Source: Isoetes taiwanensis (Eukaryota > Streptophyta > Lycopodiopsida > Isoetales > Isoetaceae). From it: a stretch of 64,000 nucleotides of DNA. The position numbers and the translations under genes were made by a program. Under the pieces are notes generated by a model. It ran no database searches. It saw only the letters and a list, made by a program, of their open reading frames with translations, and was not told where the DNA came from. Shown here piece by piece: positions 12,721 through 24,184 of this stretch (the stretch's first letter is position 1; each line of letters starts with the position of its first letter). The stretch covers positions 23,842,821 through 23,906,820 of the forward strand of contig JAJEKV010000011.1 in NCBI GenBank assembly GCA_021234155.1. The letters are read 5' to 3'.

Positions 12721-13019
12721 TTAAGTGAACCAATTTCTCTCGATTCCATTTTATCTTTTGTTCTTTTCTTACATATAGCGTTTGATGCTTGACTTTTGTT
12801 GGAGAAAACCTAACTCATTTGCTTGCCTTGACTTTTCCATGAATTGGTTGTGTGCGTGTTGGGTGATTCTTTCTTGGCGAGTTCAGAAGTAGTCTCTGTT
12901 TTGGGGAATTAGATTTGGGGTCTTAGATTGATAGGCCGTGACGATCACTGGCGATGCGGTAGATTATCGAAATTTTCGCGATCCGCGTATGCTTTAGAAT
13001 GAAGCTTGATTGATGCTTA

Positions 13020-13125
13020 ACCAGGAGTGTTTGGGCTGCCTAGGATGTTCTTAAGTCATTTATATTTAATACTCACTCATTGCAGGTTATTGTGAACTCC
13101 TATGATTCATTGTACTCATTTCATT
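13020..13125 (+). repeat. Inverted repeat arm, left (pairs with 21347-21455)
   Basis: The tract from gcttaaccaggagtgttt to cattgtactcatttcat returns as its reverse complement at 21347-21455 (gagtacaatgaatcatag, gttcacaa, agaacatcct, cccaaacac). The arms enclose copy B almost exactly. Confidence 0.7.
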
Positions 13126-13260
13126 CAGCTCAATGAAAACACCACTTCACTTCTTTTAATTATAATAACTACAGTTGATTGTAAGTTAAATCACGGCGTT
13201 CTGATCAGCATGGCTCAATGAAGCACCACTTCGCTTCTTTTTGTATTTATAGCCAACTTC
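13126..13260. repeat. Tandem ~85-bp repeat after copy A
   Basis: gctcaatgaaaacaccactt then cacttcttttaatta at 13129 recurs as gctcaatgaagcaccacttc with gcttctttttgtattta at 13213. Confidence 0.5.
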
Positions 13261-13370
13261 TGATTGATTGCCAAGTTCGAAAATGCAAGCCAGGTTTACC
13301 CCAATCAACTAAGGCCATATTTAACTTCTGATCAAGCTGTAGATTGTACAGTTATAGCAAACAAGTTATT

Positions 13371-13431
13371 AATAGGCGAGTATTTATACTTTGTTTAATT
13401 ATAAAACAAAGTATAAATACTATACCTATTA
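13371..13431. repeat. AT-rich palindrome between copies A and B
   Basis: An 18-bp perfect stem (agtatttatactttgttt / aaacaaagtataaatact, 13379-13421) with a 6-7 base AT loop, extended imperfectly outwards by aatagg / cctatt. Related but not identical hairpins lie at 22025 and 24908. Confidence 0.8.
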
Positions 13432-16400
13432 AGTATAACTATGGGGTAAGTTTTACAATTTTCATCTGTACTTGATATTGTTATATACATTATACATGAA
13501 TCCTTCATTTGCTTTATCATGATTACTTTGATCATGATGCGTTATATAAAAGCAAAGAGTATCCTCAAATTTCCCTAGGGTTAAATGGCAATTTCTTTGG
13601 TTCTTTTCTAAAACACACCGGTATCATATTGCGTATGTTGCGACTTTTAGAGTTACGATAAGAAGCGTGAGATGAAAAGTGAAAAGAATAAGCAGAACAA
13701 TCATGGCTAAGCGGAAAAGGATAGAAATGAATCTTGAGAAGAAGTGAAGCGGAAAGGGCTATAACAACGTAACACGAGCAGGACTGGCGAGAAAAGCGAG
13801 GGAGCAAGCCCGCTTAATTTCCTTTTGGTAGAATTCTCTTGTTCGATGTTTCCCTCACAGTATTCTTTCATTCAGTCACTTCTGCTGCTCGAGAAAAGAT
13901 TGGGCTCGAAATTACCCATTTCGTTTAAGGATCCGCGGTATTCTTGATCCGTCCATTAAGACCAATGGGCATTTAAACTTGCTTGACTGTTCAGTTTGGT
14001 GTGCAATTGTGTTATGTTGCTGTATACGCTCCCCACCTAATACGATGCCATCTCATCACATGCAAAAACCCATGCATGATTTATTACACTCTATCCTTTG
14101 GAAACTTTACGATTAGTCATGGTTTCTCTTATGCGCTCCTATGGAACCTGCTCCTCTCCTAATATCGCTACGATCTCATGCGACTACAGTTAAGCCTTAG
14201 TTACGATTCGCTACATATTCTCACTTTATCATGATTGCCTTTGATCACGATTGCGTTACGCTCTGGATTTATTGGCAAGCGGCAGGATGCTTACCTTGAT
14301 AAAATCCTTGATACATGCGTGGTTCTAGCCATCCTATTAGGTTTTGAATTACTGTTCATACGCTCACAGTTTAGCCGGATTAAATAGCCTTTTTACTGAA
14401 TCGTTGGGAGGTTGCTCTCTCTCTCCTTTGTTATACGGCCCTAGGTTCTTATCTTGTTCCCTTCAGCCATGTTCCTTCTCCTCTCATCCCACTACGAAAA
14501 CCAATCCGGAGTTTCTGCTGGCGAGATCCCGGGTTTTGCGTTCTGCTCAATCGGCGGGATGCGGCGCACTTTTGCTGGGGATGCGGGTGAGTATAAACCG
14601 AAGTCCCGGAATTAGTCCCCGAGTTCGGGTCGGTATCGATTCCCCTCTCCTTTGTTTGTGTTTTCTTTTCTTTTTTCCTAGGCTTAGGATTGGGTTTCTA
14701 TGGTTAATGGTTTTGTTTATGTTGTGTTTTCGCTGTCTTTTATTTCAGATTTGAGTAGGTAGTGGATGTTGTGGTTTTATTCTTAAAGTTCCGTGGTTGC
14801 ATGTGTTGTTATGTAGGGTTTTGTTTTTTGTTTTCAAAGTTATGTGGATGATCTCATGACTTTTTATGCATTCATATTTGTTTAACTAAAATGCTACTGG
14901 AGAACCTATGGCTAGAACATATATGCTCATATTAATGCATTGGCTTTTGTATCTAAGCTACTCTCATCACTTGTCTCTTTATTCAGATTTGTTATTCTAA
15001 GTGTCTTGCTTGCTTTTTGTCTTATAATATAATGTTCTTAAGCCTATGTATGGACAATTGCCATTTCGTCTCTTTCTCGCTGGAAGTCTGTAGGGGTTTT
15101 GGGTTTGTTTGATTCTTTTTCTGTTTTTACTTGTGGTTGTGGAAGTGGGTAGTGACACCACTTTTTGTTGGTTGTCTTTTCTTTCCTATGTTTTTAGGTG
15201 TTGGCACAGTCTTTGTGCATGTGGTTTTTCTGCTCCTTTTTCTTCGTATCACGAGCCTTGTTCAACTTATTTTCTCGGTCTGTACCATGTACACCCTTAT
15301 TTCTCTCATGTATGAATCTTATGTTTTAAGCGGTCGGCACTAGATTTGTTGCTGCGCCAATGTCGGCGTTTATCTCTTTTACATTGAACATCCTTATCTT
15401 CTTCGCATTCAGTTCGTCCATTCCTCATACTAAATAGAATGTTGGTACTGCGATTACTGACATCTCTTTGATACATAACTTCATATTATCTGAAGCCAGT
15501 GTTCTCAAAGAAGTCCTCTTCACGTTGGAACATCCTTATTTGTCTTCTTCGATGGGTTCATTCATTTACCTCATACTAAATAGAATGTTGAATTTAGATT
15601 CTGCGGCATCCTCTTTGTTACCTTAACTTCATATTATCGCGAGAAGCCGAGAGAAAGAGTGCGGTTTCAAATAAACTTTTGGAGCGTTATGATTACATAT
15701 TGTTAGAAAATCATTTTGTTGTGTAGGTGGTTTTGTATCTGTGAAGGCTAGAGTTCAAAACCTCATCAGCGGTCTGCTTCTATCTTGAGTAACCATCCTC
15801 GAGGAAAGCAATACCGTGGGTAAGGTTGTAAAAGTTTTACCTTGTTTGCCTCTCACAAAAACAAAAAGATTGCCTTGCGTTCTCTGGATCATATACAAAA
15901 GCTAAAGATTGCCTTACGTACTTACTCATCATGCAGGTAGTAATTATGCGGATCATTTTGCCTTGCTTGTCTTGTTCTTGCTTCACAAAATGTTTTATAT
16001 TTCATATATTGCAAGTTTTTGTTTTCTGATTCAGTTCCAAGTGGTTTTATGCGTTCACATCCTTAAGCGATTAATGGTAAGCGTTGGATCATGTAAAAGC
16101 TTTTTCTCCGCTCACATTTGTCTTGTTCTTAGCCTTTACTAGAGTTTTCTTTCGGGTTGATGCATGGGGGATTTGGTTTTTGTTAGAGGGTCTTAAAGGA
16201 TGAATTCTGAGGGTCTTAAAAGGATGTGGGGATGATTCTGAGGTCTTAAAAGGATGGTTACAATAGTTTCTGTATTTGAGATTGATTGCTCTGCGTCATA
16301 CCTCCTTTTTGTCGGTTTTTGTCGAGATTGGTCCTTCTTGTCCTTGCCTCATCATTCCCTTGGTTTGACGCCATGCATAGGTCGTACTTTGCCCACATAA

Positions 16401-16671
16401 CATTAAACCTTATGATAAAGGGATCCTTGTGCCAATATTCTTCAAAGCAATTTAAAGAACCAGGAGTCTTGGTGCATATTGTTAGACATTAATAGCAAGG
16501 TCACGGTGCATAGGTTTGGTTAGCCTAGGTTGAGTTTGATCCGTCCTAATCGGCCTCCTCTTTCCCTTGTTTTGTTGCCCATTGTACCCTTTTTATTTTT
16601 ATTTTTTGTTATCAGCGTTAAACCTTTTATTTATAAACTTTAAATGAGGGTCCTTGTGCATCTTATACATA

Positions 16672-16688
16672 CTATCTATCTATCTATA
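16672..16688. repeat. Short CTAT microsatellite
   Basis: About four CTAT units (ctatctatctatctata) in copy B, absent from the matching place in A and F. Confidence 0.7.
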
Positions 16689-19600
16689 CATTATTGAAAA
16701 CAAAAGTGGCGTGCATATTGTGTAATTTACTAGCACAAGGTTGTGCTTAGGTCCGTTGTGCCTCCCCAGAGCATTTTCTTGTTTTGTATTTATCTTTTAC
16801 GTTGGTTGCCTTGGATGTGTGTTTGAGAGCTTGGTATCTAGAGTCAGGTCCTTGTTTGTTTTAGATTTGCTTTCTTGGACATACTATTTACTTCACTTAG
16901 GTCATTAGGTAATGCTTATCGCTTTTCTTTATTCACGCCTTTGACTTTTTGGAGTTGAGCCGGTTTATGAATTGTCTCACGTCCCATTTGTCTACTATTT
17001 TTTAAAGTATCACAGATTAATAACCATCTTACAGCGTCAAATCCTTTTGGCTTTCTTACTTGTGTATGGTATGGGTTGTACTCATTTTGCATAGTAGGCT
17101 GGTTCTTTCTTGGAATTAGGTTTGATTAGCACATCTATGATTATTAGGTAATTATTCTGAGGGTCGCTTGGTGTGGAAAAGCTTGAGCTATGGTTGAGTT
17201 GGGGATAGCATCTTAAATAGATCCGGATAAGAATCATTTTGACTTGGCGACTAGAGTCCAATGAATTTGGCCTTCTTGGCCGTTTTATAGTCTTGTCATA
17301 TTGAAGGGGGTGGTGCACCATCTCTAATTAAACATTGATGGGGATCGTTGTCAAAACTTTGTCCACTGGGGAGTTCAGCAAAGGGACTAACTATACTTTA
17401 TGCGTTGCTTTTTCATCAAGTGAGTTTTAAGCATTTAGTTGCTTCATTGCATTTTGGGCAATTCCTCACTATATCTGTATTTAATTAACACATCTTGGGT
17501 GCCCCTTTTCTTGACGCATTTTGGCACTTGACCTCACGGACTTTAGCACAAGTTTAGCCGGAAGTCGGTATTTCCGGTATCTTGACTAGAACCTTCTCCA
17601 TTTTGGATATTGGCATTTTCTGCGTGAACTTTTCGTTTTCATTTTGCATTCGTCATGGGTTATTAGTTCCATATTCGTTCATGCCTGGGTTGCTTTTAGT
17701 TATTCTAAAACCCGCGACTTTTCCAGATCTCAAGTAGTAGACATGATTTCGTAGGTTCCTTCGCGTCTATTTTCTTCTAATTAGTCCTTTTTGGAAGTTG
17801 TGCTTTACTTCACTACTTAGATGTGGTCCTGCTTTTTTGCTTAGGATCTCATGTTTCCCCACACCGTCATTTGGTCTATTGGTGCCATTTGTGGTGGTGA
17901 AACACATTTTGAGTGGTTTTGGAGTTTACAATTTGGTGGTATTTGCTAGAATTCATTTGTCCATTTATACGCTGAAGCTTTGCGGTCACCCTTATCCTGG
18001 GTTAAGCATTTTATTGTGGGTTTGAAGCTATGTGCATTCTTCGGCATTAGATACTTAATGACTGTGGTTTGCCGTCTTCTTTTTATATTCCTTTTGTGTG
18101 GCTGGTTCATATTACTCGTGTTGACCGCACTAAACCTCGTGCCTCATTCAATTCTTTTGGTTCGGTAAACTGCTCCCACATAACACTTTTACTGCGTTTC
18201 TTTTGCTACACTTGGCGTCCATTATTCCTTTTTGTCAGCTATTGTTCATTTGTCTGCGTTGACTCTTATGGTGTCACTGAGTTACTACAACTCTTGCGAT
18301 TACGGGTTGTGGCATGATTTGTACCCATACGTCCTTTATGTTTATACTGCCTTGTCCAAGATTTGTCCTAAGTTGTCCCATCATGCGAGTTATAAGTAGC
18401 ATTCTTGTCTCATGATTTCCTCGTGATAGTTTGTTCACTTGCATATGCGATTTGTTCTCATAATTGCCTTTCCGATCTTTGGTGCTTTAGTTTGTTCGAT
18501 TACCCCAATTTATTTCCCTGTACTTCCATTTGCGCCGCGGTTTTCTAGTGCCTCTTTAACTTATCCCATTTCTCCATCCATTTTCATTTTGTTTTGAGGA
18601 TTCATGCATACATGATTCTTGGGCTTTGTTTTACTAGGTATATATAGGTAGATAGAAGGTGCGTAACTACATTTCTCTATATATACTCAAATTTGTTCTT
18701 TTGGATGCCTTATGAGGCCTATTCTCTTCTCTTTTATCATTGATTCTTAGTGCTTTCATTAGATACTAGCCGAGGGCTTTTATTTGCATTGAGTGGCCTT
18801 AGCTCTTTTTGTCCCAGTTAGCTCTGTTCCTCTATTCCTAATCCTTATTCCATAATTCATTTATAATCTAAATTCCTTTTTACTGCATTTTTGCATTTTG
18901 TCCCTTTTCCTCTTTGTTTATTTCATTTGATCTCTTGGCTTGCTTTGCTCTTCTATTGTCTTGGCTCTCCTTTGCAGCCTCTTGACTCATGTGATGTTTT
19001 GCCTAGTGGTGTCCATTTCATTATGTTGTTTTATATTGGCCAGTTGAACTTGCATCCACCTTGCTTGGCCTTTTATTCTTGTTAGTCTGGGTATTTGGTT
19101 TGCCCTAAATCGACCAAATTTACAGGGTTAATTTAGAGTTGTCTCTTATACTGCTTCTTAGGCGGTCGCCCTTAGCACCCACATCTTTCCCATCTTTCTC
19201 TCGCCATGGCCGTTTGCTTTGGTCCAGTCCTCTAGATTGTTCTTGAGTCTCAAAGGTCCCTATCGTTAACACCGTTGAAAATTAAGCGGATCGGTTATGC
19301 ATGTGGGTATACATTGTTTAGTGCCCGCCATTTTCTTGGTGACATATTTGTTTTCTCCAATCTTCTCATATGTCTTCTAATTAGTTTCTCATGGATGCAG
19401 TAGAGATTTCATCACTACTCTTGATGTGGATTCTGTAATGTCTCATTAATTGCGGCTGGGGCCTTTAGTTATTTCATTTGCGTATTATAAGCCATTTTGT
19501 CTAGTTTACTTTGTTTCTCTATTCACGATCCCTTTTTCCTCCATTTCATTACGGTCTCACCATTTGTCTTTTTCACCTATATTTGTTCCTTTCTCTTTGT

Positions 19601-20660
19601 TTCCATTTTATCATGAGATACATCTTTGCTCACACTGTTGTCTTGATTCCTCCTCTTGTTTGCCTTGATTTGGCGGTAGTTCTTCTTGCCTTATTGGTCG
19701 GTCGTCATGCCTTTTCTATGTTGATCTCTTAAAAACTAAAGGTTGTTTTGAGTGGTGCCTGCGAGCCATTTCTCCATACAGCTGCATTTTAAATTTGAAA
19801 TCTGATTCATCTCTCAGATGCGTGCGTGTTGGGTGGTTCTTGTGGTGGTTGTATTTGCATTCTTATTTGTTTCTGTTTACTTTTCGGTTTCTTATCATTC
19901 TTTTCTTAGCCTTGATCCCATCCTTCTTTGGCTCTGTGGCATAGATCTCACAGGTGTTCTCAATTCGCAATTGTCCTACCACCCCATAAAACCTTTTGTT
20001 ACATTAATGTCTAAAGAGGGTCCCACTATGTGTATTCCCATAGGTTATGTTGTTTTACATTTTTTTTGAAGGTTTGTTTGAACTAGTTATGCATGTATTA
20101 TGTTTAGGTTTTAGTCATGTTTGTTGTAGTGTTTTGTCATTATGGTATTCCTTTGTGGTTCTTGTTAGATGCGTTGATTCTTGAATTTTATTTCAGGTAT
20201 AACTTTGTTAGCTCGTTACTATCTACGGTCTTGATGTCTTCTCTTTTGCCATTCCGGTCATGGATTTTGAGTCTTTCTTATTATGGGGTTTGCATTTGTC
20301 TTCACTTGAAAAGTTAGGCGAATGCAGTGCATGAATAATATAAGTTGGTATGTTTGTTTCTGCTTAGTAGTCTTGTGAATTGGGTTTTTACGTAGTTTGT
20401 TGGTGATTTCATGTGCTTTGGTGGTGGCATTGATCTCTTGTTTTATGTTGATTTTCATACATGCTTTGCACTTATCGTCCGGTTGTCTTAGGGTTTCTTG
20501 GCCCTTCCCTCTATTTGTAAATGGCATCACCTCTCATCTCATGATTGTGCACTTTCAGCGGTGTGCCTTTATTCTAAGTGGTCTCATGTAGGTAGAGGTT
20601 TGAGGAGGTTCCTCTTTGTATGGGATGTGTGATGACGCATAGGACTTTCCCTAGAATGCT

Positions 20661-20690
20661 ATAGTTCTCTTCTTATATAGAAAGAACTAT
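20661..20690. repeat. Hairpin H, copy 3 (3' region of copy B)
   Basis: Left arm atagttctcttct, TATA core, right arm gaaagaactat. The G-to-A change in the left arm (atGgttc to atAgttc) is matched by a compensating C-to-T change in the right arm (gaaCcat to gaaCtat). It is the only such paired change seen among the eight H copies. Confidence 0.75.
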
Positions 20691-21061
20691 CGATGAGAAA
20701 GGGCGTCTATTCATCATTGTTTGTTGAGTCATCTTTAGCACGGAAAAACTTTCTTGTACGTGATTTCTTTGGCTACATACATATATATCCTTGTAGCTTC
20801 GAACAATTCTTACTTCATTTCCTTGAAATTTTGAGATTCTCCTTGTTCGGTGTTTCCCTCCTCCACTCCTCTGTAATTTTGTGCATGGTTGGTTAAGCAG
20901 CTTACTTGTTTAGTTGCTGTTCATCAGCCTTGTGAGGGCAATTTATACTTTTCTCTCTGCAATGCCGTTGAGGGTTGGTGGCCTCGCGAATTTCAGCCCC
21001 GTAGCGCCTTAAACCACGGAGGCACCTCGGGGATGACCAGGGGCAGGCCTAGTCTATCTTA

Positions 21062-21088
21062 CTCTCTCTCTCTCTCTCTCTCTCTCTC
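21062..21088. repeat. CT microsatellite in the tail of copy B
   Basis: About 13 CT/TC units, directly followed by agtagcttcata. Confidence 0.9.
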
Positions 21089-21346
21089 AGTAGCTTCATA
21101 GGCCAAGTGGGCCAATTTCTCTCGTTCGACATCATGCACTTTGTTCTTTCTTACATATATAGCGTTTGTTGATGCTTGACTGTGGAAGCACTAACTCATT
21201 GTCTTGCCTTGACTTTCCGCTGAGGCGTTTTTTTGTATGATGGTGGGCGGTCCTCTTTCTTAGCGGTTCAGGAAGTAGTCTCTCGTGTTTTGGGAGTCGA
21301 TTTGGGGTCATGCTTGGATTGATAGGGTTTACATTGTGGCGTTTTG

Positions 21347-21455
21347 AATTTGAGTACAATGAATCATAGAGTTCACAAATAGCCCCAAATGGTGAGTAAT
21401 AATATAATGATGGGAAGAACATCCTGAAACAACCCAAACACCCCAAGTTAAAAGC
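21347..21455 (-). repeat. Inverted repeat arm, right (pairs with 13020-13125)
   Basis: Reverse complement of the sequence just 3' of copy A, with ~15 % visible differences. It abuts the end of copy B's tail, so B sits between the arms. Confidence 0.7.
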
Positions 21456-21714
21456 ATCTGTGACTTTATCTTAAGCATCTGTGTTGAAATCCCCACCGAT
21501 AACTCCACCCAGAACCGGCACTTTAAGGAATAACGTTAGGGAAGTATGAGGAATTTTACTGTGACTGTTTGTTCTCGTGAATTAACTATTTTGAATATTA
21601 TAATGCGTCAAACATAATAGCATAACTTATTAATTAAAGTTGCTTACAACGGATTAAATATATTTATAAATTTAAATTAGGACATTAAAAGAAAGCATGC
21701 TATGTGAGCTTGTG
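21456..21714. other. AT-rich spacer without recognisable content
   Basis: Contains aatattataatgcgtc and ttaattaaagttgctt tracts. The last 20 bp (gcatgctatgtgagcttgtg) resemble the start of the following inverted fragment. No gene is visible. Confidence 0.5.
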
Positions 21715-22020
21715 CGAAAAGCTTGGATCCCAAAAGCGAGCTGCGCCGGCGGCGTCCTATCCTGAACCGTGGTTCTCTTCTGTATAAGAAGAGAACCATT
21801 TGCGTCCTAGGGAAGGTCCTGCACAAATATCGGCATGGGCACGAGAGGACCTCCGCCAGACCCCATCATACATGAGACCACGAATATTGCCAGGCACCTT
21901 TAGGAAAGTGTAGCGATCATGAGATGAGTGGTTGCGCGAATATAGAGAGCAGAAACCTAAGAACTTGGACGCACTCTTTTAGGCAAAAGCGCAAGTGGGA
22001 TAATGAAGTGTAGTAATCTA
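21715..22020 (-). repeat. Inverted 3'-end fragment of the 7-kb repeat (after copy B)
   Basis: Read on the minus strand it carries the ctcatctcatgat..tacactttcc block, the ctctctcgtgcccatg- and atttgtgcaggacc-like block, hairpin H (21771-21797) and then ggacgccg. It equals the last ~270 bp of copy B before and through H (20440-20700), so B's end is followed by an inverted copy of itself ~1.05 kb away. Confidence 0.75.
21771..21797. repeat. Hairpin H, copy 4 (inverted fragment)
   Basis: ggttctcttct / agaagagaacc around gtata: an 11-bp perfect stem. Confidence 0.85.
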
Positions 22021-22024
22021 AGTA

Positions 22025-22057
22025 TTACACTTTGGTTATCCCAATAACAAAGTGTAA
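22025..22057. repeat. Junction hairpin TTACACTTTG/CAAAGTGTAA
   Basis: A perfect 10-bp stem with a 13-base loop (gttatcccaataa). It marks the switch point from the inverted fragment to direct-orientation sequence and recurs almost unchanged at 24908-24942. Confidence 0.85.
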
Positions 22058-22084
22058 GTAGTAGCAGGTTGGCAAAATAGTTAA

Positions 22085-24175
22085 TTCACTATATAACATT
22101 GCTCTTTTGTCCCGGTGGCTCTGTTCCTCTAATCCCTGTCCCTTGTTCCATCCAGTTCGTATGAAAATCTTCGCATTCCTTTTCTTTTCATTTTGCATTT
22201 TATTACACATACCACTCTTTGAACGTTCAGTTTTGAGTCTCTTGAAAAAGCGCCTTTGCTCTTCTATTTGTCTTGACTCCCTCTAGCGCATACCTCTTGA
22301 CTCATAGTAGTGTTTGAGTATGATTGTCCATTCATTATGTTGAACTTTACTATGTTGTTGATTGTTTCATCCACCTTGCTTGTGCTTTTATTCTTGTTGG
22401 TCTAGAATTATTTGGGTTTGCTTGGTCATTAAATTTGCAAGTTGTTCCAGGTTGTTCTCTTAACTCACGATTCTTCCAGGCGGTCATACTGGCACCCATC
22501 TTTCCCCGTATCTTTCTCGCCATAATGGGTTCTTTGGTGCGTCCTCTAGATTTCCCTACTTCTCGTTGTTTTAGATTGAAAATTACGGCTTGAATCGAAG
22601 TTATAAATGTGGTACATTCATGAATTTTAGTCCTTGCTAATTTCTTGTTGTTGCTCCTATTTGTTCTTTTACTCCAATCCTTCCTCTCATAATGTTCTCG
22701 GTGGATTCTCATGGATTGCCTATATGAGGGCAGCATATAACTCTTAGTCAATGGATTCTTAATGCTCTCATTAATTGCCTTCTTTGAACCTTTAGTTATT
22801 TCCATTTGTATGTCTCGGCCATTTTGTCCTGGTTTGCTTTGTTTTTCTCTACCTATTTGGGTCCCTTTTCTGTCCGTTTCCCATTGCAGTCTCTGTTGTC
22901 TTTTCACCCTATTTGTTCTTTCCTCTTGTTTCATTTTATCCCTTGAGAGATACATCTTTGCTCTCTTGTGTCTTGATTCCCTCCTTTGTTTGCCTTAGTT
23001 GTATTAGTTCTTCTTGTGTTGGTCAGTCACAGTCATGCCTTTTTCTCTCTTGATCTCTTAAAACTAGGGGCATTTTGATGTTCCTTTTCGCGACATTCTC
23101 CCTTTTGGCTGCATTTTAAATTTGAAATCTGATTTACATCTTCTCAAATTAGATGCGTGTTGGAGTGGTTCTTGTAGTCAGGTGTCTTGCATTCCACTAT
23201 GGTATTTGTTCTTGTTTAGGGTTGCACTCTGATTTCTTCTTCCATTTACTGTAGCCTTGATCCATCTTGGCGGCTGCGGTGGCATCGTCTGCGATTGTTC
23301 TCGGTGCATAATTGTCCTACTACACCCATATGAAACCTTTTTGACCGTGTGTCTGGGGTCCCTATCGTCTTGTTCCCATAGGTTATGTTGTTTACTGTTT
23401 TGAAGGTTTGTTTGAACTAGTTATACATGTAGCGTGTATGTTTAGGTTTAGTCCTTGTTTGTTGTAGTGTTTGTCATTATAGTATTCAACGTAGTTCCTT
23501 TGTTAGTAGATTGATTCTTGAATTTTAGTTCGGGTGCTCTTTGTTAGCTAATTCTTATCTCTGAGATGTGATGTCTTCTCTTTTATGCATTCCGGTGCAT
23601 AGTTTTAGTCTTTCTTGTTATGGGGTTTGCATTTGTCTTCTACTTGAAAGTTAAGCGAATCGCATTACTTGCATAGATAATATAGAAGTTAGGTATGTTT
23701 ATTTCTTACTTAAAAAGTGAAACGTCATACCTTAGATTTAAGAGGTTTTTTAAAAACCAAGTTTACATTGGGGTGAAGATTTTTCCACATGCCTTTGAGT
23801 GGGTAGCCATTGATCTTGTTTATGTTCGATTTTCATACCTTCTTTTGCCTTATCGCGGTCGGGTTATCTTAGGGTTTTAACCCTTCCCTCTGACTAATAG
23901 TGGCATCCACACCATCTCCTGGTCCATTACACTTTCCTAAGCGGTGTGCCTTTACAATCTCACCGTGGTCTCTATGTATGAGTAGGGGTTTGAGGAGGTT
24001 CCTCTTTGTAGGATATTGTGTGCATAAGGACCTTTCCTAGAATCTTTATGGTTCTCTTCTTATATAGAGAACCATCGTCTGAGGAAAGGAGACGTCACAA
24101 TTTTTAGCGATCGCGTTATTTTTGGGCGTGAGTCATCTTTGCTTTGAGCTTTCTTTGGCAACTACATGCATGAGT
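22085..24175 (+). repeat. 7-kb repeat, copy C (3' part only)
   Basis: Corresponds to copy A from about 10397 (ctcttttgtc) to 12420: first and second ggatg..cctatatgagg, ttgatctcttaaaactag (23051), aaatctgatttacatcttc (23116), cccataggttatgttg (23378), H (24048), then gcgttatttttgggcgtgag. The 5' two thirds are missing, with the break preceded by gttaattcactatataacattg. The tail with the CT tract is absent and is replaced by an inverted fragment. Confidence 0.8.
24048..24075. repeat. Hairpin H, copy 5 (3' region of copy C)
   Basis: atggttctctt ... gagaaccat around cttatata; the left arm is preceded by cctttcctagaat and the flanks pair only partly. Confidence 0.8.
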
Positions 24176-24184
24176 GAGCTCCAA

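Larger units (their letters stand above)
5356..12990 (+). repeat. 7-kb repeat, copy A (near full length)
   Basis: Reference copy for the family. Landmarks in order: hairpin H at 5362; a ~180-bp block ending in ctccttgttcggtgtttc (to ~5550) that recurs after the second H at 12308; leader with ggatccgcggtattcttg (5631); short ATG frame (6239); pyrimidine-rich run (6370-6410); gtgtaggtggttta (7445); tttgggcaattcctcac (9098); ttagatgtggtcc (9450); duplicated ggatgcccttatgagg (10294, 10990); ttgatctcttaaaactaaag (11305); tcccataggttatgttg (11650); H (12308); GC hairpin and CT tract (12640-12705). The plus strand has by eye roughly twice as many T as A over ~6 kb, like a plant intron or untranslated transcript. 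No reading frame or retroelement domain is conserved with copies B and F. A large non-autonomous retroelement derivative or a duplicated long non-coding transcription unit are both possible. Confidence 0.85.
13490..21335 (+). repeat. 7-kb repeat, copy B (near full length)
   Basis: Collinear with copy A: leader block at 13832, ggatccgcggtattcttgat (13928), pyrimidine run (14656), gtgtaggtggttt (15722), ttcctcactatatctgt (17460), ttagatgtggtcctg (17816), duplicated gcc(c)ttatgagg (18704, 19392), tcccataggttatgttg (20036), H (20661), GC hairpin, CT tract (21062-21088). The first ~300 bp (13500-13810, gcgttatataaaagca ... aggactggcgagaaaagcg) are shared with 28950-29240 but not with copy A, so B and the 28.9-kb fragment belong to one subgroup. 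The ATG of the leader ORF is lost. Insertions and deletions of 1-5 bases against copy A occur every few tens of bases. Confidence 0.85.

Noticed and set aside
14847-14870. tatgtggatgat, which encodes YVDD as in Ty1/copia reverse transcriptase (also 6553 and, as tatatagatgat, 39388)
   Set aside because: No other reverse-transcriptase motif lies in frame up- or downstream in any copy, and the tetrapeptide alone is expected by chance in T-rich DNA.
22350-22955. 201-codon minus-strand frame in copy C
   Set aside because: Antisense to the T-rich strand and very lysine/arginine/glutamine-rich as a result; not conserved in other copies.
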